Assembly (NCBI GenBank): GCA_000435075.1
Contig: FR890619.1
Span: 1 to 16,167 of the forward strand
Reading direction: 5' to 3'
DNA from: Bacteroides sp. CAG:770
GTDB lineage: Bacteria > Bacteroidota > Bacteroidia > Bacteroidales > UBA932
Length of the DNA stretch: 16,167 nt
Shown: positions 1 to 7,943 of the stretch, piece by piece
Numbering within the stretch: the stretch's first letter is position 1
Layout of the letters: the number at the start of each line of letters is the position of its first letter
Translations under genes and position numbers: made by a program
Notes under the pieces: generated by a model
What the model was told of the DNA's origin: nothing
Databases searched by the model: none
What the model saw: the letters and a program-made list of their open reading frames with translations, nothing else

Positions 1-2
1 GT

Positions 3-182
3 GAATGGGATGTCGGGCGCGAGCCCGACAGGGATGAGCGGAGCGAACCTCCCACGGCTGCACCTCCGCCGGGAGCGATACAGACCATGAAAATGTACGA
101 TGTCAAATCTTCAAACAATAAAAAGACATTCCCGTTATCTGCCTGTCTGGACGGTGCTACGCCCTTGATTATAATGCATTGA
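3..182 (+). CDS. Possible 3' end of a convergent gene, unrecognised
   Basis: A reading frame open to the left window edge runs for 59 codons and stops with TGA at 180-182. The first half is rich in Arg, Glu, Pro and Asp (for example REPDRDERSEPP); the second half is ordinary (MKMYDVKSS near the middle, ending CLDGATPLIIMH). I recognise no domain. A second frame, starting at base 1, is also open until a TGA at 88-90, so open length alone is weak evidence. The GC-rich hairpin at 11-30 lies inside it, which fits a dispersed repeat at least as well as a protein. If real, the gene converges on ftsZ and most of it lies outside the window. It is called here only because the frame is open and extends off the edge. 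Confidence 0.25.
   Translation, partial: EWDVGREPDRDERSEPPTAAPPPGAIQTMKMYDVKSSNNKKTFPLSACLDGATPLIIMH
11..30. repeat. GC-rich perfect hairpin with GCGA loop
   Basis: TGTCGGGC (11-18) and GCCCGACA (23-30) are exact reverse complements separated by the four bases GCGA, a GNRA-type tetraloop if transcribed on the plus strand. The flanking sequence to about 80 is also GC-rich with short repeated motifs (GAGCGGAGCGAA, CCGCCGGGAGCG) and then changes abruptly to AT-rich DNA. No T-run follows on either strand, so it is not a typical rho-independent terminator. It could be part of a dispersed palindromic repeat or an RNA structure; one window cannot show which. Confidence 0.5.
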
Positions 183-197
183 TTTGCAGGCTGTTAT

Positions 198-247
198 AAA
201 AATACGTGTGGATTACTGGCCAAAAATAGCCTGTGAATCCACACGTA
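198..247 (-). terminator. Rho-independent terminator of the dcw operon
   Basis: On the minus strand a perfect 12-bp stem (236-247 with 203-214; arm core ACGTGTGGATT) encloses a 21-base loop that can add an inner GGC/GCC pairing (218-220 with 229-231). The stem is followed directly by TTTTTATAA (202 down to 194). It lies about 125 bases after the ftsZ stop codon, with no other minus-strand gene between, so it is the natural end of the operon. On the plus strand the hairpin is followed by AAATTAAATGG with no T-run, so it should not terminate transcription arriving from the left. Confidence 0.8.
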
Positions 248-371
248 AATTAAATGGTATCTGATTATCAATGTGTTACGAGTGCCCATGTGGCGCCGTC
301 CCGCAAGGCGTCAGATGAAAGCACGTCAATACGTAACTCCAGAGACGCTTACGCTGAAAGAGCGACAATCC
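248..371. other. Untranslated spacer between ftsZ and its terminator
   Basis: This is the 3' untranslated stretch of the operon transcript, about 124 bases. I see no plausible minus-strand reading frame. Plus-strand frames that begin here run into the antisense of ftsZ and are shadows. Short inverted pairs such as CGCC/GGCG near 294-310 are too weak to call. Together with the region at 1-247, this makes the whole 1-371 stretch free of any confident gene. Confidence 0.6.
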
Positions 372-1625
372 CTACTCCTGGCTCTGCGGCCTCTTGTCAC
401 ATCGACGAATCGCTGCCGTGTACTCCAGATTGCTCTTGTCCTGCTGGCTTGTCACCATCAGAATCGGCTTCGAATCATAGTGGAAATGAGGCACATTCTC
501 CATCGTGTTGTAACCGATCTTGTTTATGCTTGCCTCATCAGGAATCGAAACCTCGCCCGACTTGGAAATATAGTCATCGGTATAGACAAAATCCTCATTG
601 ATTATGATCAGTTTGCTGTAATCATTGCCGGTGATGTCGGAAATGTCCGCCTTGAAACCTGTAGCTATTACAGTGATATGGATAGAGTCGCCGACCTCGG
701 GATTGTCATCCCAGATAAGACCCCTCTTGGACTTGTCCACCTGGCCGGTATATTCGGCAATCATCTTGCTGATCTCACCGAACTCTGACATCGTAAGACC
801 CTGATCATTCTTGCCGGCAGTGATATTCACCAGAAGATTCTTGGCCGTCTTTAGGTCGAAATCATTCAGCAGGGGAGACTCAAGCGCCTGAGTGACAGCA
901 TCCTTGATTCTATTTTTGCCGCTGCCCTGACCACAGCCCATCAATGCCATTCCGCTATTCTTCATCATCGTGATGACATCCTGGAAATCGACATTGATAT
1001 AACCAGGCTTGGTGATAATTTCAATGATACCCTTCACCGCCGTAGCCACTACCTCATCCGCCTTAGGCCAGGCCTGCTGGAGAAGCATGTTTCCGAAGAA
1101 CTCATAGAGCTTCTGGTTGTTGATAATCAGCAGACTGTCCACATTGCGCTCAAGCTCATGGATACCGTCACTGGCCTTTGCCAATGCCAGACGGCCCTCC
1201 TCCTCGAAAGGAATAGTGACCACTGCCACAGTCAGAATGCCCCTGTCCTTGGCCATCTTGGCAATCACAGGAGATGCACCGGTACCAGTACCGCCGCCGA
1301 GACCCGCCGTAATGAAAAGCATCTTGGTCCCGGAATCAAGAACCTTCTCTGCAATGATATCCTGGGACTCTGTCGCTGCCTTCCTGGCCTTGCTTGGGTC
1401 AGTACCAGCTCCAAGACCATCACCAATGGCAACCTTAATCGGAACATTGCTCTTTGCAAGTGCTTGAGAATCAGTGTTGCAGACAATGAAATTGCAGCCC
1501 TGAATCTTCTGGTTATACATATAAGTGACTGCATTGCAACCGCCACCGCCGACACCGATAACCTTAATCATTGAATTTTCCGGTATCCAATCCGTAGGGA
1601 GGACACCACCTATATAGTCCGTCAT
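372..1625 (-). CDS. ftsZ: Cell division protein FtsZ
   Basis: Tubulin-like GTPase of 417 residues that polymerises into the Z ring at midcell and recruits the divisome. Seen in the sequence: the nucleotide-binding glycine box GGGGCN (26-31), the tubulin signature GGGTGTG (110-116), EEEGR (141-145), and the T7 synergy loop NVDFQDV (211-217) with catalytic acids D213 and D216. The GTPase body ends near 325 (ITVIATGF). A linker of about 70 residues, partly acidic, follows, and then a basic tail, EYTAAIRRCDKRP (401-413), probably the peptide that binds FtsA. The glycine box has Cys where Gly or Ser is usual. The ATG shares 4 bp (ATGA) with the ftsA stop, so translation is probably coupled. It is the last gene before the terminator. 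The identity is certain; the role of the tail is inferred. Confidence 0.98.
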   Translation of the reverse strand: MTDYIGGVLPTDWIPENSMIKVIGVGGGGCNAVTYMYNQKIQGCNFIVCNTDSQALAKSNVPIKVAIGDGLGAGTDPSKARKAATESQDIIAEKVLDSGTKMLFITAGLGGGTGTGASPVIAKMAKDRGILTVAVVTIPFEEEGRLALAKASDGIHELERNVDSLLIINNQKLYEFFGNMLLQQAWPKADEVVATAVKGIIEIITKPGYINVDFQDVITMMKNSGMALMGCGQGSGKNRIKDAVTQALESPLLNDFDLKTAKNLLVNITAGKNDQGLTMSEFGEISKMIAEYTGQVDKSKRGLIWDDNPEVGDSIHITVIATGFKADISDITGNDYSKLIIINEDFVYTDDYISKSGEVSIPDEASINKIGYNTMENVPHFHYDSKPILMVTSQQDKSNLEYTAAIRRCDKRPQSQE

Positions 1626-3181
1626 GCTTCCTGATTGTTTATTTCCTCGTTAATACCCTTGACAACTACCTTGAAACGGTCCCAGAGACTAGGTTTCTTA
1701 GGCTTTTCAGGCTTCTCTTCCTTCTTCTTCCCAGGATCCCCGGCCTTTTCTGTATGTCTTACCTGTCCGTCTGAAACAGCGCCAGGAACTTCGCCCGAAA
1801 CCGAGCCTGAATCCTCACCGGAAACCGCGCCCGAATTTTCACCCGAAACTTCGCCCGATTCCTCACCGGAATTATCTCCGGGAACACCATCATTGACAGG
1901 CTCCTCCACATCAGCTGGATCCACCTCCTCAGGTTTTCCTGCAGGGGCACCAGCTGGATGCTCGGCATCCTCGTCATACAGGCAGCAATTGATATTCTCA
2001 TCCCTGCTCAGGAGCAGAAGGCCGGCGATGGTCGCAGCGTCAGTCTTGAGGATGTCCTCGCATCCTGTGGCCATGAAACCATGCCTAGGATAACCGATAC
2101 GTACATTGTATCCGGAAAGATCCTTGATATAGTTCGAAATGTTCAGCATTTCTGCACCGCCGCCCGTGATGACAATACCCTTTCTGAGATCCATTGACAA
2201 GCCGCTGGTCTGGATTTCATAAAGCATCGCGTCAATGATTTCCTTCATGCGGGTAGTGATGATTTCCGAAAGATATTTCACTAGAATCTGTTTGTACGCG
2301 CTCATGTCATTGGTCTCGATCTGGATTGTCTTCTCGCCCAATGTCAGAAGACGGTCAGGCATACATCCGCCGAAAGCCTTCTTGATATTGTCCGCAAGTG
2401 ACTCGCTGATACCGCATTCCGTGCGGATATCCCCGGTAATCGTATTGCCTCCGAACGGAATTGCAGTATAATCCACGAGCACCTTCTTCTCGAAAATGCT
2501 GATGGAAGTGGCGCCGGCGCCAAGGTCAATGAGAGCGACACCGTTGCTGGTCTCCTCCTCAGTAAGGACAGCTTTGGCCGTCGCAAGAGGAGAGAAGTAA
2601 GTACGGGCGATAGCAATACCCAAGTCGTTGAAAATCTTGGTCAGATTCACGATAGGAGCCTTCTTTCCGAGGAAAACCTTGAAATGGCCGGAAAGTTCCT
2701 CACCTGTCATGCCGACAATGTCATTCTCTATAAGCTGGATGTAGTCCTCGGTAGAGAAAGACTGGGCAATCACGCTGTACATCTTCTCCTTGCTTGGATT
2801 CACGCTCTCCGAAATCTGGGACTGGGCCATCGACTTGATGGCATCCACCTCATCGGTAGTGATGCAGTCATCCGGCATCTCTCTTTTCAAAGTTCCTGTA
2901 GCATCGACCTGATGCACGTCGCAACGCGGCAGACCAACGACAGCCCTGGTAATCTTCAGGTTGAGCTCCTCCTCAGCAGACATGATCAGATCCCCGAGAA
3001 TCTTCTTCGCCTGACGCGGATTCACCACGGCACTGTTTATGATGCCGCTGGACGGAACCGCCTTATAATAGATAATCTGAGTGTTGTTACCCTCGACACG
3101 GGCCACGGCGAGGGCTATTTTACTGGACCCCAGGTCAACAGCCGCGATCATTTTTTCGCCTAAACTATTATCTGTAGCCAT
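1622..3181 (-). CDS. ftsA: Cell division protein FtsA
   Basis: Actin-fold ATPase that tethers FtsZ filaments to the inner membrane and links them to the septal synthases. Visible: phosphate-1 motif DLGSSKI (16-22), the 1C-domain stretch between about 90 and 180, phosphate-2 motif DLGAGATS (219-226), and adenosine motif GIVITGGGAEML (335-346). At 519 residues it is about 100 longer than the E. coli protein. The excess is a C-terminal linker (about 403-497) with a Ser-Gly-Glu repeat (438-471) and a Lys/Pro-rich stretch. It ends in the amphipathic segment SLWDRFKVVVKGINEEI (498-514), which should be the membrane-targeting helix. It follows ftsQ after 26 bp and overlaps ftsZ by 4 bp. Met11, just before the first motif, is an alternative start; no Shine-Dalgarno sequence decides between them. 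Confidence 0.97.
   Translation of the reverse strand: MATDNSLGEKMIAAVDLGSSKIALAVARVEGNNTQIIYYKAVPSSGIINSAVVNPRQAKKILGDLIMSAEEELNLKITRAVVGLPRCDVHQVDATGTLKREMPDDCITTDEVDAIKSMAQSQISESVNPSKEKMYSVIAQSFSTEDYIQLIENDIVGMTGEELSGHFKVFLGKKAPIVNLTKIFNDLGIAIARTYFSPLATAKAVLTEEETSNGVALIDLGAGATSISIFEKKVLVDYTAIPFGGNTITGDIRTECGISESLADNIKKAFGGCMPDRLLTLGEKTIQIETNDMSAYKQILVKYLSEIITTRMKEIIDAMLYEIQTSGLSMDLRKGIVITGGGAEMLNISNYIKDLSGYNVRIGYPRHGFMATGCEDILKTDAATIAGLLLLSRDENINCCLYDEDAEHPAGAPAGKPEEVDPADVEEPVNDGVPGDNSGEESGEVSGENSGAVSGEDSGSVSGEVPGAVSDGQVRHTEKAGDPGKKKEEKPEKPKKPSLWDRFKVVVKGINEEINNQEA
1791..1886 (-). repeat. 24-bp minisatellite inside ftsA
   Basis: Four consecutive 24-bp units (1791-1814, 1815-1838, 1839-1862, 1863-1886) resemble each other, the first three closely; each is itself two diverged 12-bp halves of the type TCNCCNGAANNN on the plus strand. 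On the coding strand they encode alternating SGE[V/N/D] and SG[A/S]V tetrapeptides in the FtsA linker (about residues 438-471). The unit length is a multiple of three, so gain or loss of copies would change linker length without shifting the frame. A more diverged unit lies just to the left (about 1767-1790). Confidence 0.85.
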
Positions 3182-3207
3182 TTTATCTTATAATTTTTCA
3201 ATGTTTC

Positions 3208-3993
3208 TTATCTGCAATATATCTGTCCGTCGATGGAGACATTGACATATGAATATGCTTTTCCTTCCTTTGCCGGAGCGATAAATCTATAGTATTTCTC
3301 GATTCTTGCGAACTTTTTCTCGAAATTCTCGGGACGCCCTAGATCGAATCTCTCAATTCCTTTGCGCGGAACCAGAGTAAGCCTCCCTTTATCCTGAACA
3401 TGAATCTGGGCTATCGAATCATCCCATTTCCTGTTTTTTCCGAGAAACTCCACAAGCCCCAGAATCCCGTCCAGCCACTGTCTCTCCCCAACCGTGGAAG
3501 GAATTCCCATGAAATCGGCCTTTATCCTGAGCGGAATTTCCCCGTCCACTATCGGAACTCTGGACGTATAGTTCTTCTGGAGAGGGAAGATATATCCGGT
3601 ATCGTCGGCGTACCATCCGTTGCTTCCGCATACCAGCCTCACAACCGGCTCCCTCTGGGAAATCATAATGTGGAGCACACCGTCCTTGGTCGTGTAAGCC
3701 TCGCTTTTCAGAATTGCGCTTTTCTTGTCCAGAACATTTTCGATTTCCTTCAGATCAATCTCCTCAATGCGCATCCCCGAGACGTTCTTGTAACCCTTCA
3801 GAATGTAGGATTTTACGTCTTTTTCGGTAATGAAATGCGCACCGTCATTGCCGAAAAACTCCACCTCGACTCCGGAGCAGGTGCGCTCTTTTGCCGTAGC
3901 GGAAGCCTTCTGACCGCAAAGGAAAAGCACGGCCAGGATACCGGCCGTTATCAGTCCCGCGACAGCGTATTTCAATGTCTTTCCGAGGTTCAT
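3208..3993 (-). CDS. ftsQ: Cell division protein FtsQ
   Basis: Bitopic divisome protein, 261 residues, that bridges cytoplasmic and periplasmic division components. It has a short cytoplasmic start (MNLGKTLKY), one membrane segment (about 9-27), and a POTRA-type region (about 44-115, containing FFGNDGAHFITEKDV and the later HIMISQREPVVRLV). A beta domain with IPLRIKADFMG follows, and the protein ends VNVSIDGQIYCR, similar to the final strand of other Bacteroidota FtsQ proteins. Sequence conservation in this family is low; the call rests on topology, the QREP motif and position between murC and ftsA. The ATG lies 15 bp after the murC stop, and no Shine-Dalgarno sequence is present. Confidence 0.92.
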   Translation of the reverse strand: MNLGKTLKYAVAGLITAGILAVLFLCGQKASATAKERTCSGVEVEFFGNDGAHFITEKDVKSYILKGYKNVSGMRIEEIDLKEIENVLDKKSAILKSEAYTTKDGVLHIMISQREPVVRLVCGSNGWYADDTGYIFPLQKNYTSRVPIVDGEIPLRIKADFMGIPSTVGERQWLDGILGLVEFLGKNRKWDDSIAQIHVQDKGRLTLVPRKGIERFDLGRPENFEKKFARIEKYYRFIAPAKEGKAYSYVNVSIDGQIYCR

Positions 3994-4008
3994 ACGTTCA
4001 ATGTCAAT

Positions 4009-5382
4009 TTACGAATTCGAAATTCCGGCTCTTTCCCGGAGCATCTCCGTGATAGGCTCAATGAATCTGTCAATGTTGCCCGCACCGAAAGTGATGAGCA
4101 CGTCAAGCGGCTCATTCTGAAGGTAATCCATAAGTTCCTCCTTCTTCAGTAGCACCTTCTCCGGAGCAGTGACCTTGTCAAAGATGATCTCAGAAGTCAC
4201 ACCCGGGATAGGCTCCTCACGTGCAGGATAGATGTCCAGAAGAATCAGCTTGTCCACCTTGCTCAGCGAAGCGGCGAAATCAGCCGCGAAATCCCTGGTC
4301 CTGGTATAAAGGTGCGGCTGGAAAACCGCGGTCAGCTTCCTGCCCGGGAAAATATCCCTCATCGAACTGATTGCTGTCGCAAGCTCCTTCGGATGATGTG
4401 CATAATCGTCAATGTAAGACAGCTTCTCAGTATTCAGATGAATGTCAAGTCTTCTCTTGACGCCCTGGAATGTCCCTATTGCGTGGCGGATAGCATCAGG
4501 CTCGAGGCCATAGGTCAGACAGATGGCACCGGCAGCGACACTATTCTCGACATTGACCCAGCCCGGTGTGCCGCATTTTACATTCTCGATCACTCCGCCC
4601 GGATAGACGAGGTCAAAAGAGAAATATCCGAGCTTGTCCGGCTGTGGATTTCTCGCATAGAAATCCGCCCGGCTGTCATTGAAATGATACCTCAGGATTT
4701 TGGCCTTGGTATCGGCCTCCGTGATGTCCAGTCCGAGTTTTGCGATGACTGTTCCCGAAACCTGTGACGCGAACTCCTTGAACGCCTCATGGACATGCTC
4801 CAGATCACCGTAAATGTCCAGATGGTCTGCATCCATGGCTGTAATCACAGCAATCTCAGGATGAAGCTGGAGGAATGACCTGTCGAATTCATCCGCTTCG
4901 GCAACAACTACAGGTGTGTGGCTGGTGAGCAGGTTGGTATCGTAATTCTTCGAGATGCCTCCGAGAAATGCCGAGCAGCCGACACCGCTTTCAGTGAAGA
5001 TATGCGCTGTCAATGTACTTGTGCTGGTCTTTCCGTGTGTTCCTGAAACGGCCATACAATGCTGCCCATCGGTGATTTCACCCAAGACCCTGGATCTTTT
5101 CAATACCTTGTATCCGTGCTCCTGCACATACACGAGCTCTCCCATGTCATGAGGAATTGCCGGCGTATAGATGACCAGAGTATTTTCAATGTCAGTCGGG
5201 ATGAAGGAGATATCATCCGTATAATGTATCTTGATACCTTCCTCTTCCAGTTTATGTGTAAGCTCTGAAGGAGTCTTGTCGTAGCCTGATACTGACAAAC
5301 CTTTGAAATTGTAGTATCTTGCGATGGCACTCATGCCGATTCCGCCGATACCTATGAAATATATGTTTTTATAATTTGCCAT
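4009..5382 (-). CDS. murC: UDP-N-acetylmuramate--L-alanine ligase MurC
   Basis: Cytoplasmic ATP-dependent Mur ligase that adds the first stem-peptide residue, normally L-Ala, to UDP-MurNAc. With the chosen start it has 457 residues. Visible: the N-terminal nucleotide-fold glycine motif GIGGIGMS (11-18), the ATP P-loop GTHGKTS (114-120), AEADEFDRSFL (161-171), DADHLDIYGD (184-193) and, in the C-terminal half, DDYAHHPKEL. The open frame reaches 5400, but only through a TTG codon overlapping the end of murG. The ATG at 5382 gives the normal family start (MANYKNIYFIG) and leaves a 4-bp gap after the murG stop. The usual neighbour murB is absent; ftsQ follows directly. Confidence 0.97.
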   Translation of the reverse strand: MANYKNIYFIGIGGIGMSAIARYYNFKGLSVSGYDKTPSELTHKLEEEGIKIHYTDDISFIPTDIENTLVIYTPAIPHDMGELVYVQEHGYKVLKRSRVLGEITDGQHCMAVSGTHGKTSTSTLTAHIFTESGVGCSAFLGGISKNYDTNLLTSHTPVVVAEADEFDRSFLQLHPEIAVITAMDADHLDIYGDLEHVHEAFKEFASQVSGTVIAKLGLDITEADTKAKILRYHFNDSRADFYARNPQPDKLGYFSFDLVYPGGVIENVKCGTPGWVNVENSVAAGAICLTYGLEPDAIRHAIGTFQGVKRRLDIHLNTEKLSYIDDYAHHPKELATAISSMRDIFPGRKLTAVFQPHLYTRTRDFAADFAASLSKVDKLILLDIYPAREEPIPGVTSEIIFDKVTAPEKVLLKKEELMDYLQNEPLDVLITFGAGNIDRFIEPITEMLRERAGISNS

Positions 5383-5386
5383 GACA

Positions 5387-6547
5387 TTATTTGTTTTCAA
5401 CTAGTTCGTATGCTTCTTTTGCTATCACATCTGCAGCGTCTGTCCTTGCCAGTCTGGCGATGTTCAGCTGCATTGACTTAAGCTTGCTTTCATCAGCTGC
5501 AAGCGCAACGGCTTCAGCCATAAGCTTTTCCGGCGCGTCTGCATCCTTTACCAGCACTGCGGCTTCTTTGCGCACGAGAGCCATCGCGTTGTGGGTCTGG
5601 TGGTCTTCGGCGACATTCGGCGACGGAACGAAGATTGCCGCCTTGTGTGCTGCGCACAATTCTGATACCGTGCTGGCGCCGGACCTGCCAATGACAATGT
5701 CTGCCACCGCGTAGGCCAGATCCATGCGGCCGATGAAGTCGCTGTGATGGATGAATTTCAATGTTTCTCCGCCTTTGCCGAGTGCCTTGGCGTTCTTCAT
5801 GAACTCATCCACGCCTGCCTTGTAATATTTTCCGCACTGCCAGAGAATCTCGATGTCGTTTCCGCCCGGGCAGCCGTCTTCAATCCATTTCTTTACGGCT
5901 TTGTTCAGGGTGCCGCTTCCGAGACTTCCTCCTGTTATGAGAATGTGACGCTTTCCGGCATTGAGCCCATAATATTTCAGTCCTTCTTCCTTCATTTCGG
6001 CTGTGGCAGGGACGATTTCCTTGCGTATCGGGTTGCCGGTCAGGACAATCTTGTCGGCAGGGAAGAATTTGTCCATCCCTTCGTAGGCGACACAGATGCG
6101 TCCGGCCTTCTTGCCGAGAATCTTGTTAGTCAATCCCGCAAATCCGTTCTGCTCCTGGATCAATGTCGGGATGCCCTGTCTCTCAGCGGCCCAGAGGAGG
6201 GGAGCGCTTGCATATCCTCCTACGCCGATTGCGATGTCGGGCTTGAATTCGCGTATGATTTTTCCGGCTTTTCTGATGCTGTAGAGCACCTTGAAAGGAG
6301 CCTTCAAGTCATTGATGATATTGTGCAGATTAAGCTGCCTCTGGAGACCGACTATCGGCAGGCCGATGATTTTGAATCCTGCTGCCGGAACCTTCTCCAT
6401 TTCCATTTTGCCTTCAGCTCCCACGAACAGTATCTCGCTGTCCGGATTGAGCTCTTTCATTTTCTTGGCGATGGATATGGCCGGGAAGATATGCCCTCCT
6501 GTGCCTCCGCCGCTGATGATTATTCTCAATGCCTTATTGCTCATCAT
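5387..6547 (-). CDS. murG: Lipid II synthase MurG (UDP-GlcNAc transferase)
   Basis: GT-B glycosyltransferase at the inner face of the membrane. It transfers GlcNAc from UDP-GlcNAc to lipid I, giving lipid II. In 386 residues the family motifs appear in order: GGGTGGH (13-19), GVGGYAS (108-114), QEQNGFAGLTNK (131-142), GNPIR (171-175), GGSLGS (206-211), RSGASTVSE (288-296) and AEDHQTHNA (313-321). Two adjacent ATG codons (6547 and 6544) open the frame; both overlap the end of ftsW (by 14 or 11 bp) and the sequence does not decide between them. The overlap suggests coupled translation of the flippable-lipid synthase with FtsW, which uses its product. murC follows after 4 bp. Confidence 0.97.
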   Translation of the reverse strand: MMSNKALRIIISGGGTGGHIFPAISIAKKMKELNPDSEILFVGAEGKMEMEKVPAAGFKIIGLPIVGLQRQLNLHNIINDLKAPFKVLYSIRKAGKIIREFKPDIAIGVGGYASAPLLWAAERQGIPTLIQEQNGFAGLTNKILGKKAGRICVAYEGMDKFFPADKIVLTGNPIRKEIVPATAEMKEEGLKYYGLNAGKRHILITGGSLGSGTLNKAVKKWIEDGCPGGNDIEILWQCGKYYKAGVDEFMKNAKALGKGGETLKFIHHSDFIGRMDLAYAVADIVIGRSGASTVSELCAAHKAAIFVPSPNVAEDHQTHNAMALVRKEAAVLVKDADAPEKLMAEAVALAADESKLKSMQLNIARLARTDAADVIAKEAYELVENK

Positions 6548-7892
6548 TTTCTTGTTTTTCAGAGTTGTTTGTTTCCGTCTCTTTTCCTGATACGAATATC
6601 GGTTCTGCCGCTGCCGCCTGTCGGTCCATCTTCTTCTTGGCCACCTTGCTGATGGACAGGATGACGCCGAAAGCCAGGCAGAAAGCGATGAAAGAACTTT
6701 TGCCGTGGCTTATCATCGGCAGGGTCTGTCCCGTCAGAGGCCCGATATCGACATTGACACAAATATGCAGCATTGCCTGCAGTGAGATCAATATCACGAG
6801 GCCGGCTATCATCGTGCGGGCGTAGCGGTTGTCGCAGTTCCGGACTATTGTGGAGCCTCTCGAAAGAAGGCTGCCGTATATCAGGAGGATCACGATGGCT
6901 CCCGCGATTCCGTATTCTTCTACAATGAAGCTGAACATGTAGTCCTCGTACATGACCGCCGTGACATATCGCTGGGTGCTCTGTCCGGGGCCCTTTCCGA
7001 GCCATCCGCCTTCACTTACCGCGATTTTGGCGCTGATGGGCTGCTTGCTCTCGTCCAGGATCTTCTGGAACTCCAGTGTTCCTGGCTTTAGTTGTCCAAG
7101 CTGTTCCAGCCAGTTCTTGTCTTGCAGACGGCTCTCGAATGTGCTCATACGCTCCGGCCAGCCTGTTGCCTTGTATAATCCGAATATGGCGGCGAATCCT
7201 ATGATGCAGGCGGTTCCGAGTGCCAGGACATGCTTCATCGGAAGACCTCCGATGAGGGCGGTGATGAACAGGATGCCTCCGGTGAAAATCGCGCTGGTGT
7301 TACTGCCGGGAAGGATCAATGCCGATATTATAATGATCGGGAGGATTACGTAGAACAGATATTTTCCGTTCTTTGTCTTCAGGTATTCCAGATGCTTAAG
7401 TTTGCCAAGTTCGTCCGCCATGGTCGTCTGACCGGTCCGGATGGCTTCCATGGCCCAGGAAATATACATGACCATGAATATCTTGGCGAACTCGAAGACA
7501 TGCAGCTGAAGTCCGAATACACTTATGCACCTCCAGGTGTGGTTTATCGTACTTGCCTTTATGCCTGGGATGAAAGTTATGTGGCAGGCCACGAAAGCCG
7601 TCATGAGGAATGACAACAGGAATCCGTACCGGGAGAATATCCAGAATATGCCGATCTTGCCTATATAATAGCATCCTATGATGACTCCCATTCCTATGAT
7701 GCACAGTCCTACCTGCCCGCTTATGTAAGTGAGCCTGGATGTACCTTTGGCGATTGCCATCAATGATGTGGATGACGATATCGCCAGGATGGATATCATC
7801 ATCAGGAGAAAGACGATGGTCCAGATGACCTTGTCTCCCTCCAGGTTGTCCAGCATGTTCCAGAATCCTGTCCTGTTGTTTTTCTGACTCAT
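6534..7892 (-). CDS. ftsW: Septal peptidoglycan polymerase FtsW (SEDS family)
   Basis: Polytopic SEDS glycosyltransferase, 452 residues, that polymerises lipid II at the septum together with the class B PBP encoded upstream. About ten membrane segments alternate with short loops. A large hydrophilic loop lies at about 243-315, containing PERMSTFESRLQDKN and GKGPGQSTQRYV. D317, in MYEDYMFSFIVEEYG, aligns with the catalytic Asp of RodA and FtsW. The C-terminal motif reads PLTGQTLPMISHGKSS, where many FtsW proteins have PTKGLTLPFISYGGSS. The tail after the last helix is charged (KEKETE-like stretches) and cytoplasmic. RodA is the alternative in this family, but the dcw context argues for FtsW. 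It starts 51 bp after murD and overlaps murG by 14 bp. Confidence 0.96.
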   Translation of the reverse strand: MSQKNNRTGFWNMLDNLEGDKVIWTIVFLLMMISILAISSSTSLMAIAKGTSRLTYISGQVGLCIIGMGVIIGCYYIGKIGIFWIFSRYGFLLSFLMTAFVACHITFIPGIKASTINHTWRCISVFGLQLHVFEFAKIFMVMYISWAMEAIRTGQTTMADELGKLKHLEYLKTKNGKYLFYVILPIIIISALILPGSNTSAIFTGGILFITALIGGLPMKHVLALGTACIIGFAAIFGLYKATGWPERMSTFESRLQDKNWLEQLGQLKPGTLEFQKILDESKQPISAKIAVSEGGWLGKGPGQSTQRYVTAVMYEDYMFSFIVEEYGIAGAIVILLIYGSLLSRGSTIVRNCDNRYARTMIAGLVILISLQAMLHICVNVDIGPLTGQTLPMISHGKSSFIAFCLAFGVILSISKVAKKKMDRQAAAAEPIFVSGKETETNNSEKQENDEQ

Positions 7893-7943
7893 TCCGTTTG
7901 TCTTTTATCGTTGTCCCGTTGTCCTGAAGTTACGGATATCTTA

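Noticed and set aside
254..788. Two overlapping plus-strand frames beginning between the terminator and ftsZ
   Set aside because: Most of their length is antisense to ftsZ, both translate to low-complexity or motif-free sequence, and no promoter is visible.
3400..4152. Plus-strand open frame of 250 codons opposite ftsQ and murC
   Set aside because: Antisense to two well-supported genes, crosses their boundary, and shows no domain or initiation signal.
5383..5400. TTG start for murC overlapping murG by 14 bp
   Set aside because: The ATG at 5382 gives the normal family N-terminus and does not need a rare start codon.
5744..6652. Long plus-strand open frame (302 codons) opposite murG
   Set aside because: It is fully antisense to murG and the end of ftsW, has no recognisable motif, and the minus strand shows all family signatures. 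It is a shadow of codon bias.
7893..7943. Direct repeat GGACAACG-GGACAACG in the gap between murD and ftsW
   Set aside because: Only two 8-base copies, no inverted symmetry or promoter element; compatible with chance.
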